Source: Alentia gelatinosa (Eukaryota > Annelida > Polychaeta > Phyllodocida > Polynoidae). From it: 64,000 bases of DNA. Position numbers and translations under genes: made by a program. Location: assembly GCA_950022655.1 (NCBI GenBank), contig OX465579.1, positions 141,059,118-141,123,117 on the forward strand. The letters are read 5' to 3'. The stretch's first letter is position 1; each line of letters starts with the position of its first letter. Below the pieces are notes generated by a model, which made no database searches, was not told the DNA's origin, and saw only the letters and a list, made by a program, of their open reading frames with translations. This document shows, in pieces, positions 1 through 14,062 of this stretch.

Positions 1-3000
1 CAGCAAATGGCATCCCAGTAAACTAGAGAGATCAATTGTTGTTTCCCAAAACAAAGATGTGTGTGATTGAAGAAAAGATGTGGGTTCTGTGCATTGGTAA
101 TCTCATTTTGCAAATGCGCTTAATCATGTAGTACCTATATAAACCATTGCTACCCCCATGTATTTCAAATTGCTCCATCCTCCTATTCACTTCACAAATA
201 ATCAAACCATTGTGTAAACGTACTGAAATCTTGAACAATAATTAGCAACATAAAAATCGTTAGAACAGGAATGCATTCACAACTTTAACGGTTATTGGTT
301 TTAATTGAATCAAACTAAAGTCTAACTGCTGATCTTCGTTTCTAATTTAAGTGTGAAAAGTCAACAAAACTACAATATAAAATAACTATGTATTTATCAA
401 GAATCTACCATCAAATATGTATCTATACGTTCAGAGGGCAATTATCCATAATTACAGCAACGGCCATACTGGCGAACCTGCCATTTTTGTCTGATCCCTT
501 CATTTATTCCGGTGGTGAATGTCATCGTTGACCGTGACCGGGGTCAATCACAGTAGGTAGCGCATTGTCACATGAGATAGTATTCCCGGTACTCCACCAC
601 CATGACTCCCTGCTGGGAAATATTGAAAACATGAGAAAGGCTTTGGGTTCACTGACACAGGAACATGTCTGTCTTTAGAATGGCGGTCCTTCACTGTCAT
701 AGTTATTTTTGTGGTATGCATGGCTGTAGCAATCAATCTTTTCATGGTTTTCCTACAATTTATTGAGTTTTTTCCTCACTGTAGGAACTGAGGGCAATTT
801 ATTGTAAAGTGATTCAATTTGAGGTGATGGATCTAAGGTCTCCAAATAAAACACGATTGTCGATATACTAATTGAATTTGCCTGAGAATCCTTAGACATG
901 AACCAATATGAAGTATTCTCTTGGGTGAAATATGTAAATACCCCAATCCTGAAAGGGTTACGAAAAGGGACCAGGGACCAAACATGCGCCCTTCTCCCTC
1001 TCTCCGCCCAGTAAAAGTAACCGCCCCTCTTATTCTTATGACGAAACTAACCTTCATCTTTATCTAGTTAGCACACCGTGTACCTGCATACACACCTTCT
1101 TTGTCCTGTTATATAGATAGGTATGAAACCATGCTAAACAGTAAAGTGTATACTGTCACATGTCAAAAGGCCATGGCTAGGGAAGGCGTGTTAGTATTCA
1201 TAATTACCATTGCTGTCGGGTAGCGGGAATAGACACCATAGGGATCGATGATATCCCTAACACCGCTATTCAAATCATCACAAAAGCTTTTTGATAAATA
1301 ACAGTAGTATTTTTAAGGCCTCTGGCTCTACAATTGCTCGTTTTGTTGGACCGGTAGTTACACGACTTCAGGCACTCTATCAAAAACCAATCGTTGCCTC
1401 AGGGGCTTCATTTGAAGACCACAAATCATCAGGTTTATGTGTTGGACGCCACGTACAAAGAGTCCCAGCTTCATGTAACATCTGTAAGTCGTGCTTACCC
1501 TCAGCTTTGAAGCCGACAGGCGGAGAAAGCATGTCAGGCGTTTATGAGACAAGCCCTAAATCAGAGAGCGACAAGCGCCCACAATACACTAGGGTTCTGG
1601 TCATCCGGGTTCTGGCGTCAGTAATTACCGCACTGACAACCAGAGGGCAGTGCTGTCGGCGGAAGTACCAGTAGGAGAGAGCGGCAGCTGACCTCGCGTA
1701 TCTTCTAAGGTCAGGGTCATATTGGGGGTGGATGGACCCAAACCGCCCTCCAAGGCTTCACCAGTAAACCTTAAGGGAGAGATCATGAGAAAGGGATCCC
1801 AAAAAGTAGGCGATACCAAGTGGGTGTTAATGAAAGGTGTCAAGAGATATATTTTAAGGGGGAGTGGTCTGAGGTCAGCCGTGATGATGGACGCGATAAG
1901 AGGTAGGGAAGAATGAAGGCATAGTTTGTAAAGTCAGGTGCGAGAAGGGCGAGTTAAACTCAATCCTCACCTGCGCAGCGAAGGTGTGTAGTTGAAACTA
2001 AATATACCGTCGATGATGCTACCTGCCTGTAGATTAAAAAATCTAAATCGTATATTCTAATAGGGTATACACATAACATTTATCATTTTCAAGCATGCAC
2101 TGGTCCTCTTTGGATGGCATCTTTAACCAGCCAGACAATGATGGTAACGGTAACATGCTGGATAGAATAACGCGATCTCTTATAGATGCTCTTACATATT
2201 CCTCTGGGGTAAGAATTCACATATACATGAATACTGTACCTGCGATTTTATATAAGAATTGTCGTCGCATGTATACCTATACCCTCAACAGTATTGGGTA
2301 CATGACTATCTCACCAAAGCTCAGAAGTAATGTGCTCGCAGGATGATGTGTTTAAAATACCATGTATCTGTACAGTATATTTACAGTAACTTCATTTCCA
2401 ATGTGAAAATGTTTATGAATTAGATTTGAAAATGATTTTTCAAAAGGTAAGTCTAAATTCAGACTATATTTTTTAAAAAAACATGAGGAAAGAGACATTT
2501 AGAAAAAAAATATCAAGGAATGATTCGTATCATATTCATACATTTCCCTGGATGCAACGTAATGGGCGGCTTCAGGTTGAAAGATCAAAGGTGCCGCATT
2601 GACACACCTGTCCAGACCACCCAACGCACCTGTGGCCATCCCTTGACATAGTCCCAGGTGGTGGCAGAGCAGTGACCAATGGTCCACGCCCTGACCTCAT
2701 GATGGGGTCGACCGGGTGTTGAAGGACAGCGACGGAGGCGTAGGGTTCAGGGTATTGTCACAAAGAATTATGACAAAGTGCACACCACGCTCTTTTTTTT
2801 CCATATAGTTCATAATTATGATATAATATCAAAGGAAATCTACATACCTATATTTCTTCCACAATCACTGAAATAGTTTGTATTGACCTGTATGTTCTCC
2901 CTTCCAGTGATCATCTTTGATGTGATTAAACGTCCGGAATAAATGGCTCTAGACCTATAAAAGCCACCCTCTAATCTAGATGAGCCTGAGTATAGGTTAG

Positions 3001-3768
3001 CATTGCTATACTCGTTCCCAGTACATACATCGCATACACGCACAGACACATAAACTGTCGTGGGAGAGAGGGGAGGTGGGTGGGGGCGATATAACCTGAA
3101 TCTGCTCATCCTTGGCAGACTGTTGCCGCGCCAGGGGAGGAGCAATCAGAGAAAGATTTATATCGGACCTGTGTGAGGACAGGACTGACAGACGCCATAC
3201 CCACCCGCACTCCGCTCCAACCCACCTTCCTCAGCCAGAAACAGAGGCTCTGGAACCCAGCCATACTCGCTTCACCATCTACCTCAGGCTGTCATCATGA
3301 AGCTTCTCTTCAGCCTACGGCAAGATAATTTTGCCCTTTTGTCATAATAGCATCTACCCCCTCATTATCTCAGGAGGTTATATATGTGTGACAGTCGGCA
3401 TTTCATAGTGTAAACATCTCAGCTGCAGTCCGACCGACCCGAACATGGTTTTTCCTTTTGTGTTTTGTACACCGGAAAGTGGAAATAACTATAATCGAAT
3501 TTTAATGGAAATGGAAACTAGGGATTAAAATATGCCTGCTGTTGATGGAAAAAAAGAGAACAGGTGTGATTCTTACCCATGTGATGTTAGAATAATTGTT
3601 GCATTCTCTCAGGTCATCAACCCCAAAGAAAGGACGCGTTATATATTCTTACTTTGGGGTAGTTAACATAAGAGTTAGTAAGAATAAAAACTAAATTATG
3701 CACAATGCATATCCGACCAGGCATGACGACTTGTATACGGTTATTTTATGAGTAACATTTTACATCTT
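1..3768. other. Gene-free stretch
   Basis: I see no recognisable gene here. The open frames are short and show no family motif. Frames around 1290-1916 lie in slightly GC-richer DNA and resemble nothing I know. A CTCF-like core (AGAGGGCAGTG) occurs near 1642-1652, preceded by ACAACC, which only partly fits the CTCF consensus. GA-rich and poly-A patches near 2480-2510 are low complexity. Confidence 0.5.
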
Positions 3769-4010
3769 ACCCCTGGTATTTTTTACGATAGACTTAACAT
3801 TGGGAACTCATACTTGAGCAACACCTATGTATTGTAAAAAATACCTAATGGGTGAAGATGTCATAAAGTGACAGATCTGGGGGAGATCAAATCTGAACCG
3901 CACTCGATCCATAGCCACTGAAAATATATCATTTATGGTTTGCTATGTAATCTCACGAAGCAAGGCCTCGTAAGATTTCTCCGCAACCGAAACTCAAGCG
4001 CTTCCAAGGC
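3769..4010 (+). repeat. Diverged copy of foldback repeat family B
   Basis: The order of short blocks matches the better copy at 5597-5890. These are a TCTTACCCC block, then TTTTTACGATAGACTTAACA, GGGAACTC, AAAAATACCTAATGGG, a GATGTCA block, and a terminal part with CTCGATCC and an AATCTCACGA inner hairpin. It is more decayed than the other two copies, so the boundaries are approximate. Confidence 0.5.
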
Positions 4011-5596
4011 GAACATAACCACATATGAATATTCCTATTATATATATGTATACCGATATATATATATATATAACCATTGATATGGAAAGATAGCTGATGA
4101 TTACCGAATACTGTATGTGTGCTATGCCTTTAGTATCAGTTTCTTACCGCTTTACTATCTGTTATAGAGTCTACCTTATAAACCATATATATCGTAGATC
4201 TATTCTCCACGATTACGCCCCCCTAAAGTGCGCTGGTCTCTCTGCAAAAATCTGAAGGGTGTTTCTCACCTATAGCATGGATAGCTCTCAGCAGGCTGTA
4301 CACGTACAAGCTCCCAGAGAAATGTTTTACCCTCAATGAATCCGAAGGTTTATCTTTCGCCACAGTCAATGGGCCTATTGCAAGAACCTCGCTTAGAGCT
4401 CTCGCCACACAGATAAAACTGTTCACATACACAAACTGACGCCTTGCAGAACACAGCTTTCTTTCCCACAGGTTTTATCTGTATAGTGGTGCTAACATGC
4501 ATACAAAGCAGACAAAAATGAATAAAAATCGCAATGAAGTGGTTCCTTTCACGCGGATTATTTTTTCTCCTGATCATTCACGAATCGGAAATGGTGCATA
4601 CGTGGTTTGAATCAAGACGAACGATCCATTGATAACGGGAGACAAATCATCAACAAGCTTAGTCGTGTTCGTTGTGATATGGTGTAACAAAGATGGCCAC
4701 TACCACAAAGAGCCTCACTGTCACCGTATAAATAAACACGTTTAGCTTACACCATGAACCTTCTCCCCAGTATCGGAAGTGGGTATTCATATTTGCGCCG
4801 GTAAATCTTGATGAATACGGGTTTCTGTAGTGTATATTCCAAAATTTGAATTCAGAGTCTTCATTCACTCATAATTCAGATACTATAAATATGCTGATTC
4901 CTTTTATGGATTCGTTTTAAAAATGGCGATAATTTCAATCATTTATACCTCTCAAACGGGATATTATCAGGCATCTGATAGAGGGGACATAATTCCAGAA
5001 ATACAGTTGCAGAAATGGCAAGTTGACTGGGTGCAGGTGGGTAAAGTGGGATTCACATGATGGGATTCATGTACCTCACAGGGTGTTTTTCTGAGATAGA
5101 TCCTGATTAGATTCTGTACTCGGACACAATCTCTTTGTCTAAATTGTAGAGTTCAATTTCTCTAAGACATGTTTTCCCCCTGTAATACTTGGCGACAATT
5201 ACCCCTAAAAAGGAAAAGAAGCTCATGAGATTTTGAACCCTGCGAGGTATATAAATCCCATCGTGTGAATTCCACTTAACAGAAACGGTTAATAGACTGA
5301 ATGTGACCGAAACCTTTTAATTGTTATTGATCTATGATTGCACGCCCATTCATAGATAATGAGCATACTTTTTGCTCCTAGTATTGTACTGTCGGCACGT
5401 ACGATGTTAGTGATGGAAGGTAATGAAAAAAAGATAGCTTTCAATGCATGGGGTGGAAAAGTAGTGTTCTGTATAAGGAATGATTATGTCATGTGATGTA
5501 AATGTAGCACACCTATTGGTAGATGCTGGAGTATATAAGAAGGTAGCGAGCTAGGTGCTGGAAAAGTAAGAAGGTACCATCTGGCTGATAATCAGC
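4011..5596. other. Gene-free stretch with short AT microsatellite
   Basis: A TA-rich dinucleotide patch lies at about 4040-4073. The rest is AT-rich DNA with no gene that I can support. Confidence 0.5.
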
Positions 5597-5890
5597 TTTA
5601 TCTCACCCCAGATATTTTTTCTCCATAGACTTAACAATGGAAACTCGTATCTAACACCCATTAGATATTTAGGAAAAATATCCAATGGGGGATAATGTCA
5701 CAAATGTTAGCCCATTAGTCAATATTAAGGGTGAGATAAATTCAGAAACCCATTCAAGTTTAGGGTCAGAGCTCGATCCCATCTCATTTGAATCACATAG
5801 CAATTCACGTGGCTTCGCCTTGTGAATTATTACGTGATTCAAACTCGATGGATACGAGCTCAGTACCTAAACTTTCATGGGTTTCCTCTA
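5597..5890 (+). repeat. Foldback repeat family B, best copy
   Basis: This non-coding element of about 294 bp is made of two hairpins in tandem. The first has arms TTTATCTCACCC (5597-5608) and GGGTGAGATAAA (5729-5740). The second runs from CATTCAAGTTTAGGGTC (about 5750) to CCTAAACTTTCATGGGTTTC (about 5890), with inner paired blocks GAATCAC/GTGATTC and AATTCAC/GTGAATT around a GGCTTCGCC loop. A reverse-oriented relative lies at 43238-43515 and a decayed one at 3769-4010. No ORF is present, so a MITE or SINE-like non-autonomous element is the likely class. Confidence 0.7.
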
Positions 5891-8800
5891 TAGTATGAGT
5901 GTTAATCGCACAGGAACAGCACTACTACGTCTGCAGGCGCTGGAAGCCTTATTCCACCTGGAGTATGGTTGCCTAGTGACTCTTATGCGTGGAGATCAGC
6001 TGACTCCTTGAGTCTAGAACAACCAACAGCCTGCAGACTGGATTCTATTAGTGAGAATACACCGAGCAGCTACACTACTATAGAATGGACACTGGTGTAA
6101 GTGGGGAATGAACATTACAGATATTGTGAGCAAAGGAGAGTGACTAAAAACATCTGAAGATCATGACCTCAATTTGGATTGTTTATTAAGACTAGATAAT
6201 TGAAACACTTGGACATGAAGTTTTGAATTCTAATGGAGTTGGTTACGTGATTTACATTGACTGATGAGTGGAACTGAACTTCAGAATGCATTCATTATGA
6301 CTCATTGCTGCTATATTCGATAGCTTGTTATAAAAACTGTTAAATCCTGTGGTAGTAAGAGGTTCATGAAAGTAATCATCAAGATTTATCATCTCAGGTT
6401 TTACCTCTGGTTGGATGGAGTGTGAGGTATCCATGGCCCATAGGCCGTAACATACCTAGCGATTCTATAGTAATGATTACCTAAGAAGCGGAAGGACGAT
6501 TATCTAGTTTGGGAAAAGTTAAGTGGAGACAAAGGATTTGGATTTTAGACAGGGTGTTCTTTCAAGTTAGTAATGTTTACAATTGGTGAGCTGGCGATTT
6601 CACTGAGATGACCACAAAGTAAGTGAATGGATTCAGTCTACTGAAGATCAAGGCCCCAACAATTGCACAGGATTATAATGGCAGCCAAGGTCAAACTCGT
6701 TCTAACACAAAGATTGATGTGTGCAACAGCTCGAGTGACATTTCCGTTTGAGATGATTTTTTAACTATCGATCTGATACAAAAGTTAGAACAAGTAGAAC
6801 TGCCTCGAACTGAATTTCACAGGGGATCTGACGCTTTGATGTTATAAGCCATCAACAGTACTAATTTAATACTTAACAGATGCTTTCAAAACAGGTTATA
6901 GGCTAAAATGCCTAATTCTGTTATTTATATTAAATCTACTGACCACGCTGCCCTTATCCTATGATCTCTCAGGGATAAAGCATAATCCTATGCTATTAGA
7001 TTCCACTTTTACGTGAAAGCTAATCCCTGAGAGAGCTTTAATACAAGAAGATTTCAGAAAATCACAAGTTGCTTTTATACTGTTCACAGCCATATTGGAG
7101 AGGGAGAGAATACTTTGACAGGCACCTGCCAGCACTCGGCGGGTTTTAAGTGATATCTTTCTTAAAAAGATATCTCAACAATAAAGCGAGAAAAAACAAA
7201 CCCAGTTAACACATTCTGCAGATTTTTTCATTGTTCAATTGGCTGACTATTATAAGTCTCATGACAGAGCAGAGGGTTGTAACCAAAGAGAGTCTTCGTA
7301 TGGATGTATTTTTTTGGGATAAATCGTCGGAACAGTTCTGAAGCTGCAGGAGCCTGTGATCTTCTCCCTGGGTAGCCGCAACCGCCCACTGAAGCTGTCA
7401 ACTGTCTCCATATAGTTGGCACGTACGTGTAGGCTCCACTCGGATTGTAGTCAACCCCAGACATTTTAATGTCCCAAATTCGTTCTGAAGTTGCCTTGGC
7501 CTTGTCACCTCAGGACCAGTAAAGACAGCCACCGTAAGGACCTTGTTAGGGATATTGGAAGCAAACCCATGGAAGCTGAATCTGGATGAAACTCATGGTG
7601 GTCTTATGTGTCACCCTCTTTTCAGAAGTGGAAGGGGAGCTGTAATTGGAATAGGTGTGCTAAATAAATAGGATGGACGGTAATGCGCTGGAAGACTCCC
7701 TGGGTGGTGGTCTTATTGCTCGAACAATTTTTATGCTGTCAGATCACCAGAGCAGAACTTCTTTCTTTTGTATGGATGTTATTGCAAGGTTTATGACATC
7801 CTGACATTATTGTAAAATCTATAGTGGCCACCCGTCACCATCACCATATATTAGTTAGGTCGGTGACGGCTACTAATAGCAATATTCTGTTTATGTGGGG
7901 TAAACTTATGTATTATCACTTATTTCCTATAAGAATGTGAGGTATGGTGTTTGTATTCTAAAATTTAGCATTTCCTGCCAAAATCTATTTATGAATAACG
8001 TTTATGACAGCAGAATGATGATCTTCCTTTATGACCTTCGTTTCCTTCTGGGATAAGATCGGTGAAATTGAAAACGTCTGGTTTAAGGTGTTTAGTTCAT
8101 CTCGGATTTAAACAAGTGTGGCGCGAATGATGCTGACAGAAGGTTCGATTTACCTCTCGCATTCTCCTACCGCCACCATTCCACCGACCCCATTCACTTT
8201 CACCTACCAACCTCAAGCCCACCTATCCACAATAAATTGTGATTCTCACTCATCACTCCACCAGGCACTTTACCGACGCCTAAGGTGCATTGCTTATGGT
8301 TTACACACCCGGCTACACACCAGCTAGCCATCAGCTAGTACACCTCCGACCACCCATCTTTTAAGCCCCATTGCGTCGCACCATATGTATCCCAATGTGG
8401 CAGACTGTAACACCTCCCTACATCTACTGGATACCTGCACCTGGCCACAGGCAGTTGCCCTCCTAGTGCTGCCCTACAATAAGCTGGTCCACCCTTTTGT
8501 AAAGTCACTGACAGATTAGCACTCACGCTGTGTCTTATAGAGTCACTGGTTATAACTCACCTGGTAAGGACTGTAGAACTCGTTCCCACGTTAGTCCAAA
8601 AATTACCCAGGAAAGGATCCAGCAAATTTAACAAGCGCCACGGGGAGATAGCGAGGGGTGCATATCGGATTGAGCCTTTCCATGTTATCCCTACCCGTGA
8701 GGTTTTATGTTGTCATTACCCTCCTATTCTATCAAACTTGTCTGACTAATGGTATCGCAATTGCAGAAGAAATCGGAGGAACAGGAGTTTATTCTGTCAG

Positions 8801-11800
8801 TAATGCATGTAATTATTTATCCAATTGTTATTGAGGGGTTGTATTACGAGAGCTCGCCCCCACAACAACCAAATGTAAATATTATTCCAATATTTCTAAA
8901 GGTTCCCGCTCTCGGAGCATATGAAACAAGGGTTACACACCTATCATTTCGCTAATCCTGGGATTCTCACGGCATTTACATTTCAGGTCTGTTGTGATAC
9001 AAGATTCGGGTTTAAAAAATGTTAAAATGTTTTGTAGCTATTACAATGGATATTACAGGCAGAAGAGTTAATCCACAACGGAGGTGTTTGCTCAAGTGTA
9101 TACCGCGGTCTGAGACAGGCTGGTGAAAGGCCAGGTAGACAGGGCAGAGACACCTAATACAGACTAATGTGCGAAGTGGCGGGCCCCGTCCTACGCTATA
9201 AGAAGTCGGTGAGTAAATGTGAACCAAGCAAGCAATTCTACCTGAACCAAAAAGAACATTCCGGCACAATACCATTTCCCTGTGTTTAGCACATACAGGA
9301 GATGAATAATGTATTTGGTACATCGTATCAGTTTGAGAAAATACGTGATAACCCTTGACGTTTACCCGTCAGATCTTCATAGATGCTTGAGGGAACATAG
9401 GCTACTCCCGAATTTGTTTCTGTAGCAATAAATCTGCTCCTAAGATAAGCGTGAGGCTTGAAGTCCCCCCTGAGAGATTTGTATCACGAGGCAAGATTTA
9501 CCGTAGTTTACTACAGAATTACCAGACAACGATGTGTTCATGGGGCTTGGTTTTATTGACCGTTGGGAATATTTACTCACTGAATATACATCAATGCAAA
9601 CAAGAAGTAAGCGACAAGAGCGTAATCTGATTTCGGCAAATCAAGACATGGGTATACAACCCGATGTAATGGAAAGAAATTGTAATATTTGGTTGTTGCC
9701 CCACTGCTGACTTCCAGTACAGTTTAAAGAGTCTTCTACTGTTAAAACTACCTGATTATCGGTGATTATAAAAGAAATATAGAGGAATCATAAAGATGCT
9801 CACTTTCAACACCCAAGTTTTTATCATAACTGATTAAGCTCCAGATCCCTCCAGGTAGATATGCATACATCCGCATTCTCAATGCATGACCACAGATATA
9901 CATTACCCGTGTGTGTTTTCAATGTCGTCATCAACAAACTTATCTTCTTCTTTGAATAAAAACAGTCGCTGATCATGTTTCGTACCCGAGTCTTGTTATT
10001 GACATTGAAGTACGCATGCTGGCTGTATATTTTGTAGTTTAGTCATGTGAGCCCACGTGGTAATCAGCATACCAACCTTGTATGTTTTGTAACACAAAAA
10101 CAGGGAGTGTCACCTATTTACATTACTCAAATATGCTGTCCAACAAATAATACAATTACCATCCATCACTGGGACCCAGACAGATTGTCTTGACCATTTT
10201 CGTCTGTTTCCCATGGAAGAAAATCAGTTCCCTCCTGTGTTTGGAGCACTGGCTGGTGAGGCAGGCCTTTAAACGCATTCAGCGCCAAATACCTCTGTCC
10301 TCTGCAGGTATGCAGGTATAATAACCTGTAGCACCTACAGTGCCTTAAGCTTGTTTTGTCCAGTATCACTTTTTTGACATCCTTGTCTCTGAAACTATAT
10401 ATGTAGTAAAAGCAATTCACTGTGAATACATAAAAGCCCTCCCATTTCAGCGCTAAATGTGACTAGAAAAATGAGAGTCTAATATGCAACATATTAGCTT
10501 CCTTGATAGTCATCATAATGTATATAGTAATGATATCATATGTCTAACAGGTCGAAATGGGATGATATCATTGGTTAAAACAGTTCCCAAAGCACTCTCT
10601 CCCTCATTCCTGGAAAACAATAGCTGATAGCAATATATGCTGCAGCTGCATTTGTAGCTCCGCTACTAGCTGTCTCTAAAAAAATTCACATTTCCATTTC
10701 TTCTCTGCTATATAACCTGTAATATCTGCATATACGGGTATAAAGTGTCTCTCAGTTGCTCAGGTATCTAGCGCTTTGTTGAGAATTGTAACGAAATGGT
10801 GGTTCAAAGTCCTATTAATTTGCGGAGAAATTAATTTGCATATTCAACCCGCGTATGCCATCAATAGGACGGAACTACCCCGAGATGGTTCAGTTGCAAT
10901 ACTGCAGTATTGTATCTTCGTGGTCAATAACATGGAAGGTACATCATTGTGAATTATAGGTGACTGAAAAACGTTCTGTAATTGAGAAATTGTTTGCGGA
11001 CAAACGATTGGTAGTGTCAAGACTTTGCACCAGGTGTTCCCGCTGTTGGAATTGCCCTACCCATACATGCAACCGTTTGCTTATAGACACGTTTATGGCA
11101 TTGTTTACGATGGGAAAACGGCCCTCTTTCCGGCCATTGACGTCCGCAGCGCCACCAATCCAAGCGTGACTGATGTCGTGACGAACGTGACGTAGCCGGC
11201 GCTGGTTCCCCCGCGGGTGAAGGACAATATACGTGCATCACTGTGAGGCAGTATGGGTACCTGCCAAATTGGCGAGAGTTGAGCCAAGAAAGGCAATGAT
11301 GTTCGCTGGGGAGCTTGTTTGATGGAGAGTCTGGTGATTCTGGCTGTGCTCTCTGGCAACACTCGCCTCACGCTACCTGCAGTACGACATGCCGAGCTGT
11401 CTAATGGCCCGTGTGCGTGCAAGCTCCTCGCTATAATCAAACCCGCATTCTTCACTGCCCTCAGAGTCTGGATAGTTAAGGAAAAATTAAGGTTCTCAGG
11501 TTGGCAAGTGTACGTCTCAATGGTGATAACTGCATCGTACTTTGGTTTCTGATTGACTACCCACCCACACCAGATTCTCTCTTGCATATCAAAAGTGAGG
11601 GTGTGTGTTTTTATGATTTCCTATTGGTGACAGAAACTGCGATCATGTACATTGTAGTAATGTCTCTAATAATATAGGCTAAGTTCAGACATTCAAACAT
11701 CAAGAACACATGTCAGACATGTATCTTAGATATGGTAAGAAATCATACTATTGGATATGATCTTCAAAAAATATTAGGTAAAATCTTTTCTGTCTCGTGT

Positions 11801-13316
11801 GCGTTACTTGATTTGGTGGGATCTGTGAACGCCTTCGGTCGGAAATTTCTTTTTTTGTCCAAAAAATATTAGGTTTATACTTCTGGTGCAAAACCACACA
11901 TTCTCTATTTCCCTCCAGACCCTATACATTATTCCTCCCCAACCCTGGTGACCTTGGCAAACACTCCACTTTAAATCAGAACATACTAGTAGCAGCATCC
12001 CATGACCCCTCCCTGGGGGTCACTATTGTTATGCCCTGATATCTCTTGGTACATATCCAATCAACGACCAGACACTTCTCATACAGTAGACAAGAACTAG
12101 GTGAGACTGTTTCCATGGCAAGGTGACCAACCTGTCCCCTCCTCAAACAGACCCGCAGCCCCTACACTTAACCCCTTTCCCCCTACATCCATATATCACC
12201 TGTATTTGCCGACCAGCGAGGGTCTATTTCACGGTTACCCACCAACAGGGTGGATTGCAGGCCCTCCCTGACAATGGTCATCGTTGTCACTGACCACTGA
12301 AGGTGCCGTTAAAGGCGCTGGGCAAGCCGCTAATGAAGGCTATATTGATGGCTGCCTGGGGGGAAATAGGAGGGGCAATAGGGCAGGGTGCCAGTCAGAC
12401 CTGGGCACAGGGGCATCAGTGACATTAACGCCCAGAGTAGGGTGCCGGTAATAGTGCCGACGACAGAAGCACTAAAGATGTCGGTATAGTTTACAAGTGT
12501 TTTCTGTAACTTTAATTAACTGTTCATGGTTTTAAACCAAGAGGTCTATGTGCCATCGTCAAGTAATAGAAATGGTATATATGGACTATTGTTTCTGGTA
12601 CGAAATTTCATCTATTTATCCATCGCATATTTTGTCTATACAATATATTCCCAACTTTGATTTTCATAATCTGTGGGCAGTAGATATTCGCGTTTTCTGG
12701 TACATGTGTCACCTATGACACGAATCATGCTGCCAGCTTATATTTGCTATCATTCATGTCTGGACCTGACTGACTTAAAGACCAATGGGTCTGATATCAA
12801 CAAACTCTCTTTCCATGGCAGACTTAATTCCTCTTGATAAGTATCGGGTACCGTTATTCACCTATTCACTCTCTCTCATATAATGATAGATATAAACATT
12901 GATGCAGGCCTTACTCTTATAATTGCATAATTCAATATAATGCTATACATCATCGATTCACCAACTGACTGTCTTATCTTTTGCCTCTAGAGGATAAGGG
13001 TAACTGCCTGTCTCATACCTTTCTTACTTAAAGCCTCGCATTTCAAGCTACCAAAGGTACAGCTTGGTTTTTTGAATGGTGGATATCAGTTCGCCCAATA
13101 AGTTCAATATCGGCATTGTAATAAGGTTATCTATCTGTGAATATGGAATGGTTTCGTGATCTATAGTATGCATATATTCTAGGTGGAGTCTGACCGTTGT
13201 AGATTCGGAAGTCTTACTCCTTTCTACGTGCTGCTTGAAAATACCCAGAGATTTGAATCAATGCAGCTTTGGTTTTCGGACTTTGATCCTCTCTTTGAAG
13301 TCGGGCAAGTGAGAAA
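5891..13316. other. Gene-free stretch
   Basis: No coding region can be supported. Small hairpins are present, such as CTCTCAGGGATAAAGC at about 6977 pairing with GCTAATCCCTGAGAG at about 7020, and GATATCTTT/AAAGATATC at about 7153-7176. An ATTAATTTGC direct repeat lies near 10813-10840. A minus-strand ATG frame of 160 codons (11105-11587) matches no family I know and is listed separately. Confidence 0.45.
11105..11587 (-). CDS. Unrecognised 160-codon open frame, doubtful
   Basis: The frame begins at a true ATG and lies in a locally GC-richer patch, where long frames arise more easily by chance. I recognise no domain, signal peptide or clear membrane segment; the product is rich in Thr, Ser and Arg. 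No obvious polyadenylation signal or splice partner was seen. It may well be a chance frame, and it is included only because it is one of the longest uninterrupted ATG frames outside the recognised genes and repeats. Confidence 0.12.
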   Translation of the reverse strand: MQERIWCGWVVNQKPKYDAVITIETYTCQPENLNFSLTIQTLRAVKNAGLIIARSLHAHGPLDSSACRTAGSVRRVLPESTARITRLSIKQAPQRTSLPFLAQLSPIWQVPILPHSDARILSFTRGGTSAGYVTFVTTSVTLGLVALRTSMAGKRAVFPS

Positions 13317-13570
13317 CTACATAGAATCTATGAGGTGAGGTTGAATAATATTTGCATTCCCTTGGTTTAGCAGCTCTACAATAAAGAAACTATCAGGTGT
13401 CAAGCAAACTTCAGTCAGAAGGTTTATTGTACATCCTAACCTCCAACCCTCCCCCCACCCCAACCCCCGCCCACCCAGCGCACCATTCAGTTTACAGACT
13501 ATACGCACATTCCTTGTCTGGGCCATTTTTCAGATCTCACGCCCCCTTGAGACGGTCTGGATAATTACCG

Positions 13571-14062
13571 ATGGGACACCGGGAACAAGCGACTTCCGGT
13601 GGAGTCGTAGCAAATGGCGGACACTCGGAAGCCGAGACCTGCTCCTGTGGCATATGTTGGTGTGATTCAGACGACTACTCTGAAGACGACTCCTCTGTGG
13701 AATTCTACTCTCTCATAGCCATGATCTGTGTGGGCGTAGGTGCTATCTTGGTACTTGTGGGTTATATCGTTCCTAGAGATTATGAATTTGACCGGACCAA
13801 GCCGGCCAGACAAATGGAAGCTATAGAACTGTACTATGGTGCTCTTTCGGATCGCCTCGATCAGACCATCCTTGCCGGCCTAGCGTTCGTGACGTTCGGA
13901 GTTTTCGTCATGTCCGTCAATATCAGTGTCGCCATCTGGCGGGAGGTCTGTATGAGGCCGGAAGATGAACCTTTACTTGACACTGAGATGGAGTCACTGG
14001 AGGGTACAGTAATTACGAACTATGGCAGTTCCCAACAAACAACGTCAACCTCTTCGCAGTGA
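13571..14062 (+). CDS. TMEM74/TMEM74B-like two-pass membrane protein
   Basis: A single-exon gene of 163 codons; the start context is ACCGATGG. The N-terminal half is hydrophilic, with a cysteine cluster CSCGICWC at residues 24-31 and an acidic stretch DSDDYSEDDS. Two hydrophobic segments follow, at about 46-67 and 99-122. The first ends in GYIVPRDYEFD and the second begins DRLDQTILAGLAFVTFG. This pattern (SYIVPRE after TM1, then a loop leading to LDRC.IAGL...TLG at TM2) matches the conserved C-terminal region of vertebrate TMEM74 and TMEM74B, from memory of the family. Those proteins sit in lysosome or autophagosome membranes and TMEM74 promotes autophagy in human cells; extending that role to this gene is inference. 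The protein is shorter than human TMEM74 (about 305 aa) because its N terminus is short. The tail is Ser/Thr/Gln rich. A candidate poly(A) signal AATAAA lies at 14615-14620. Confidence 0.8.
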   Translation: MGHREQATSGGVVANGGHSEAETCSCGICWCDSDDYSEDDSSVEFYSLIAMICVGVGAILVLVGYIVPRDYEFDRTKPARQMEAIELYYGALSDRLDQTILAGLAFVTFGVFVMSVNISVAIWREVCMRPEDEPLLDTEMESLEGTVITNYGSSQQTTSTSSQ

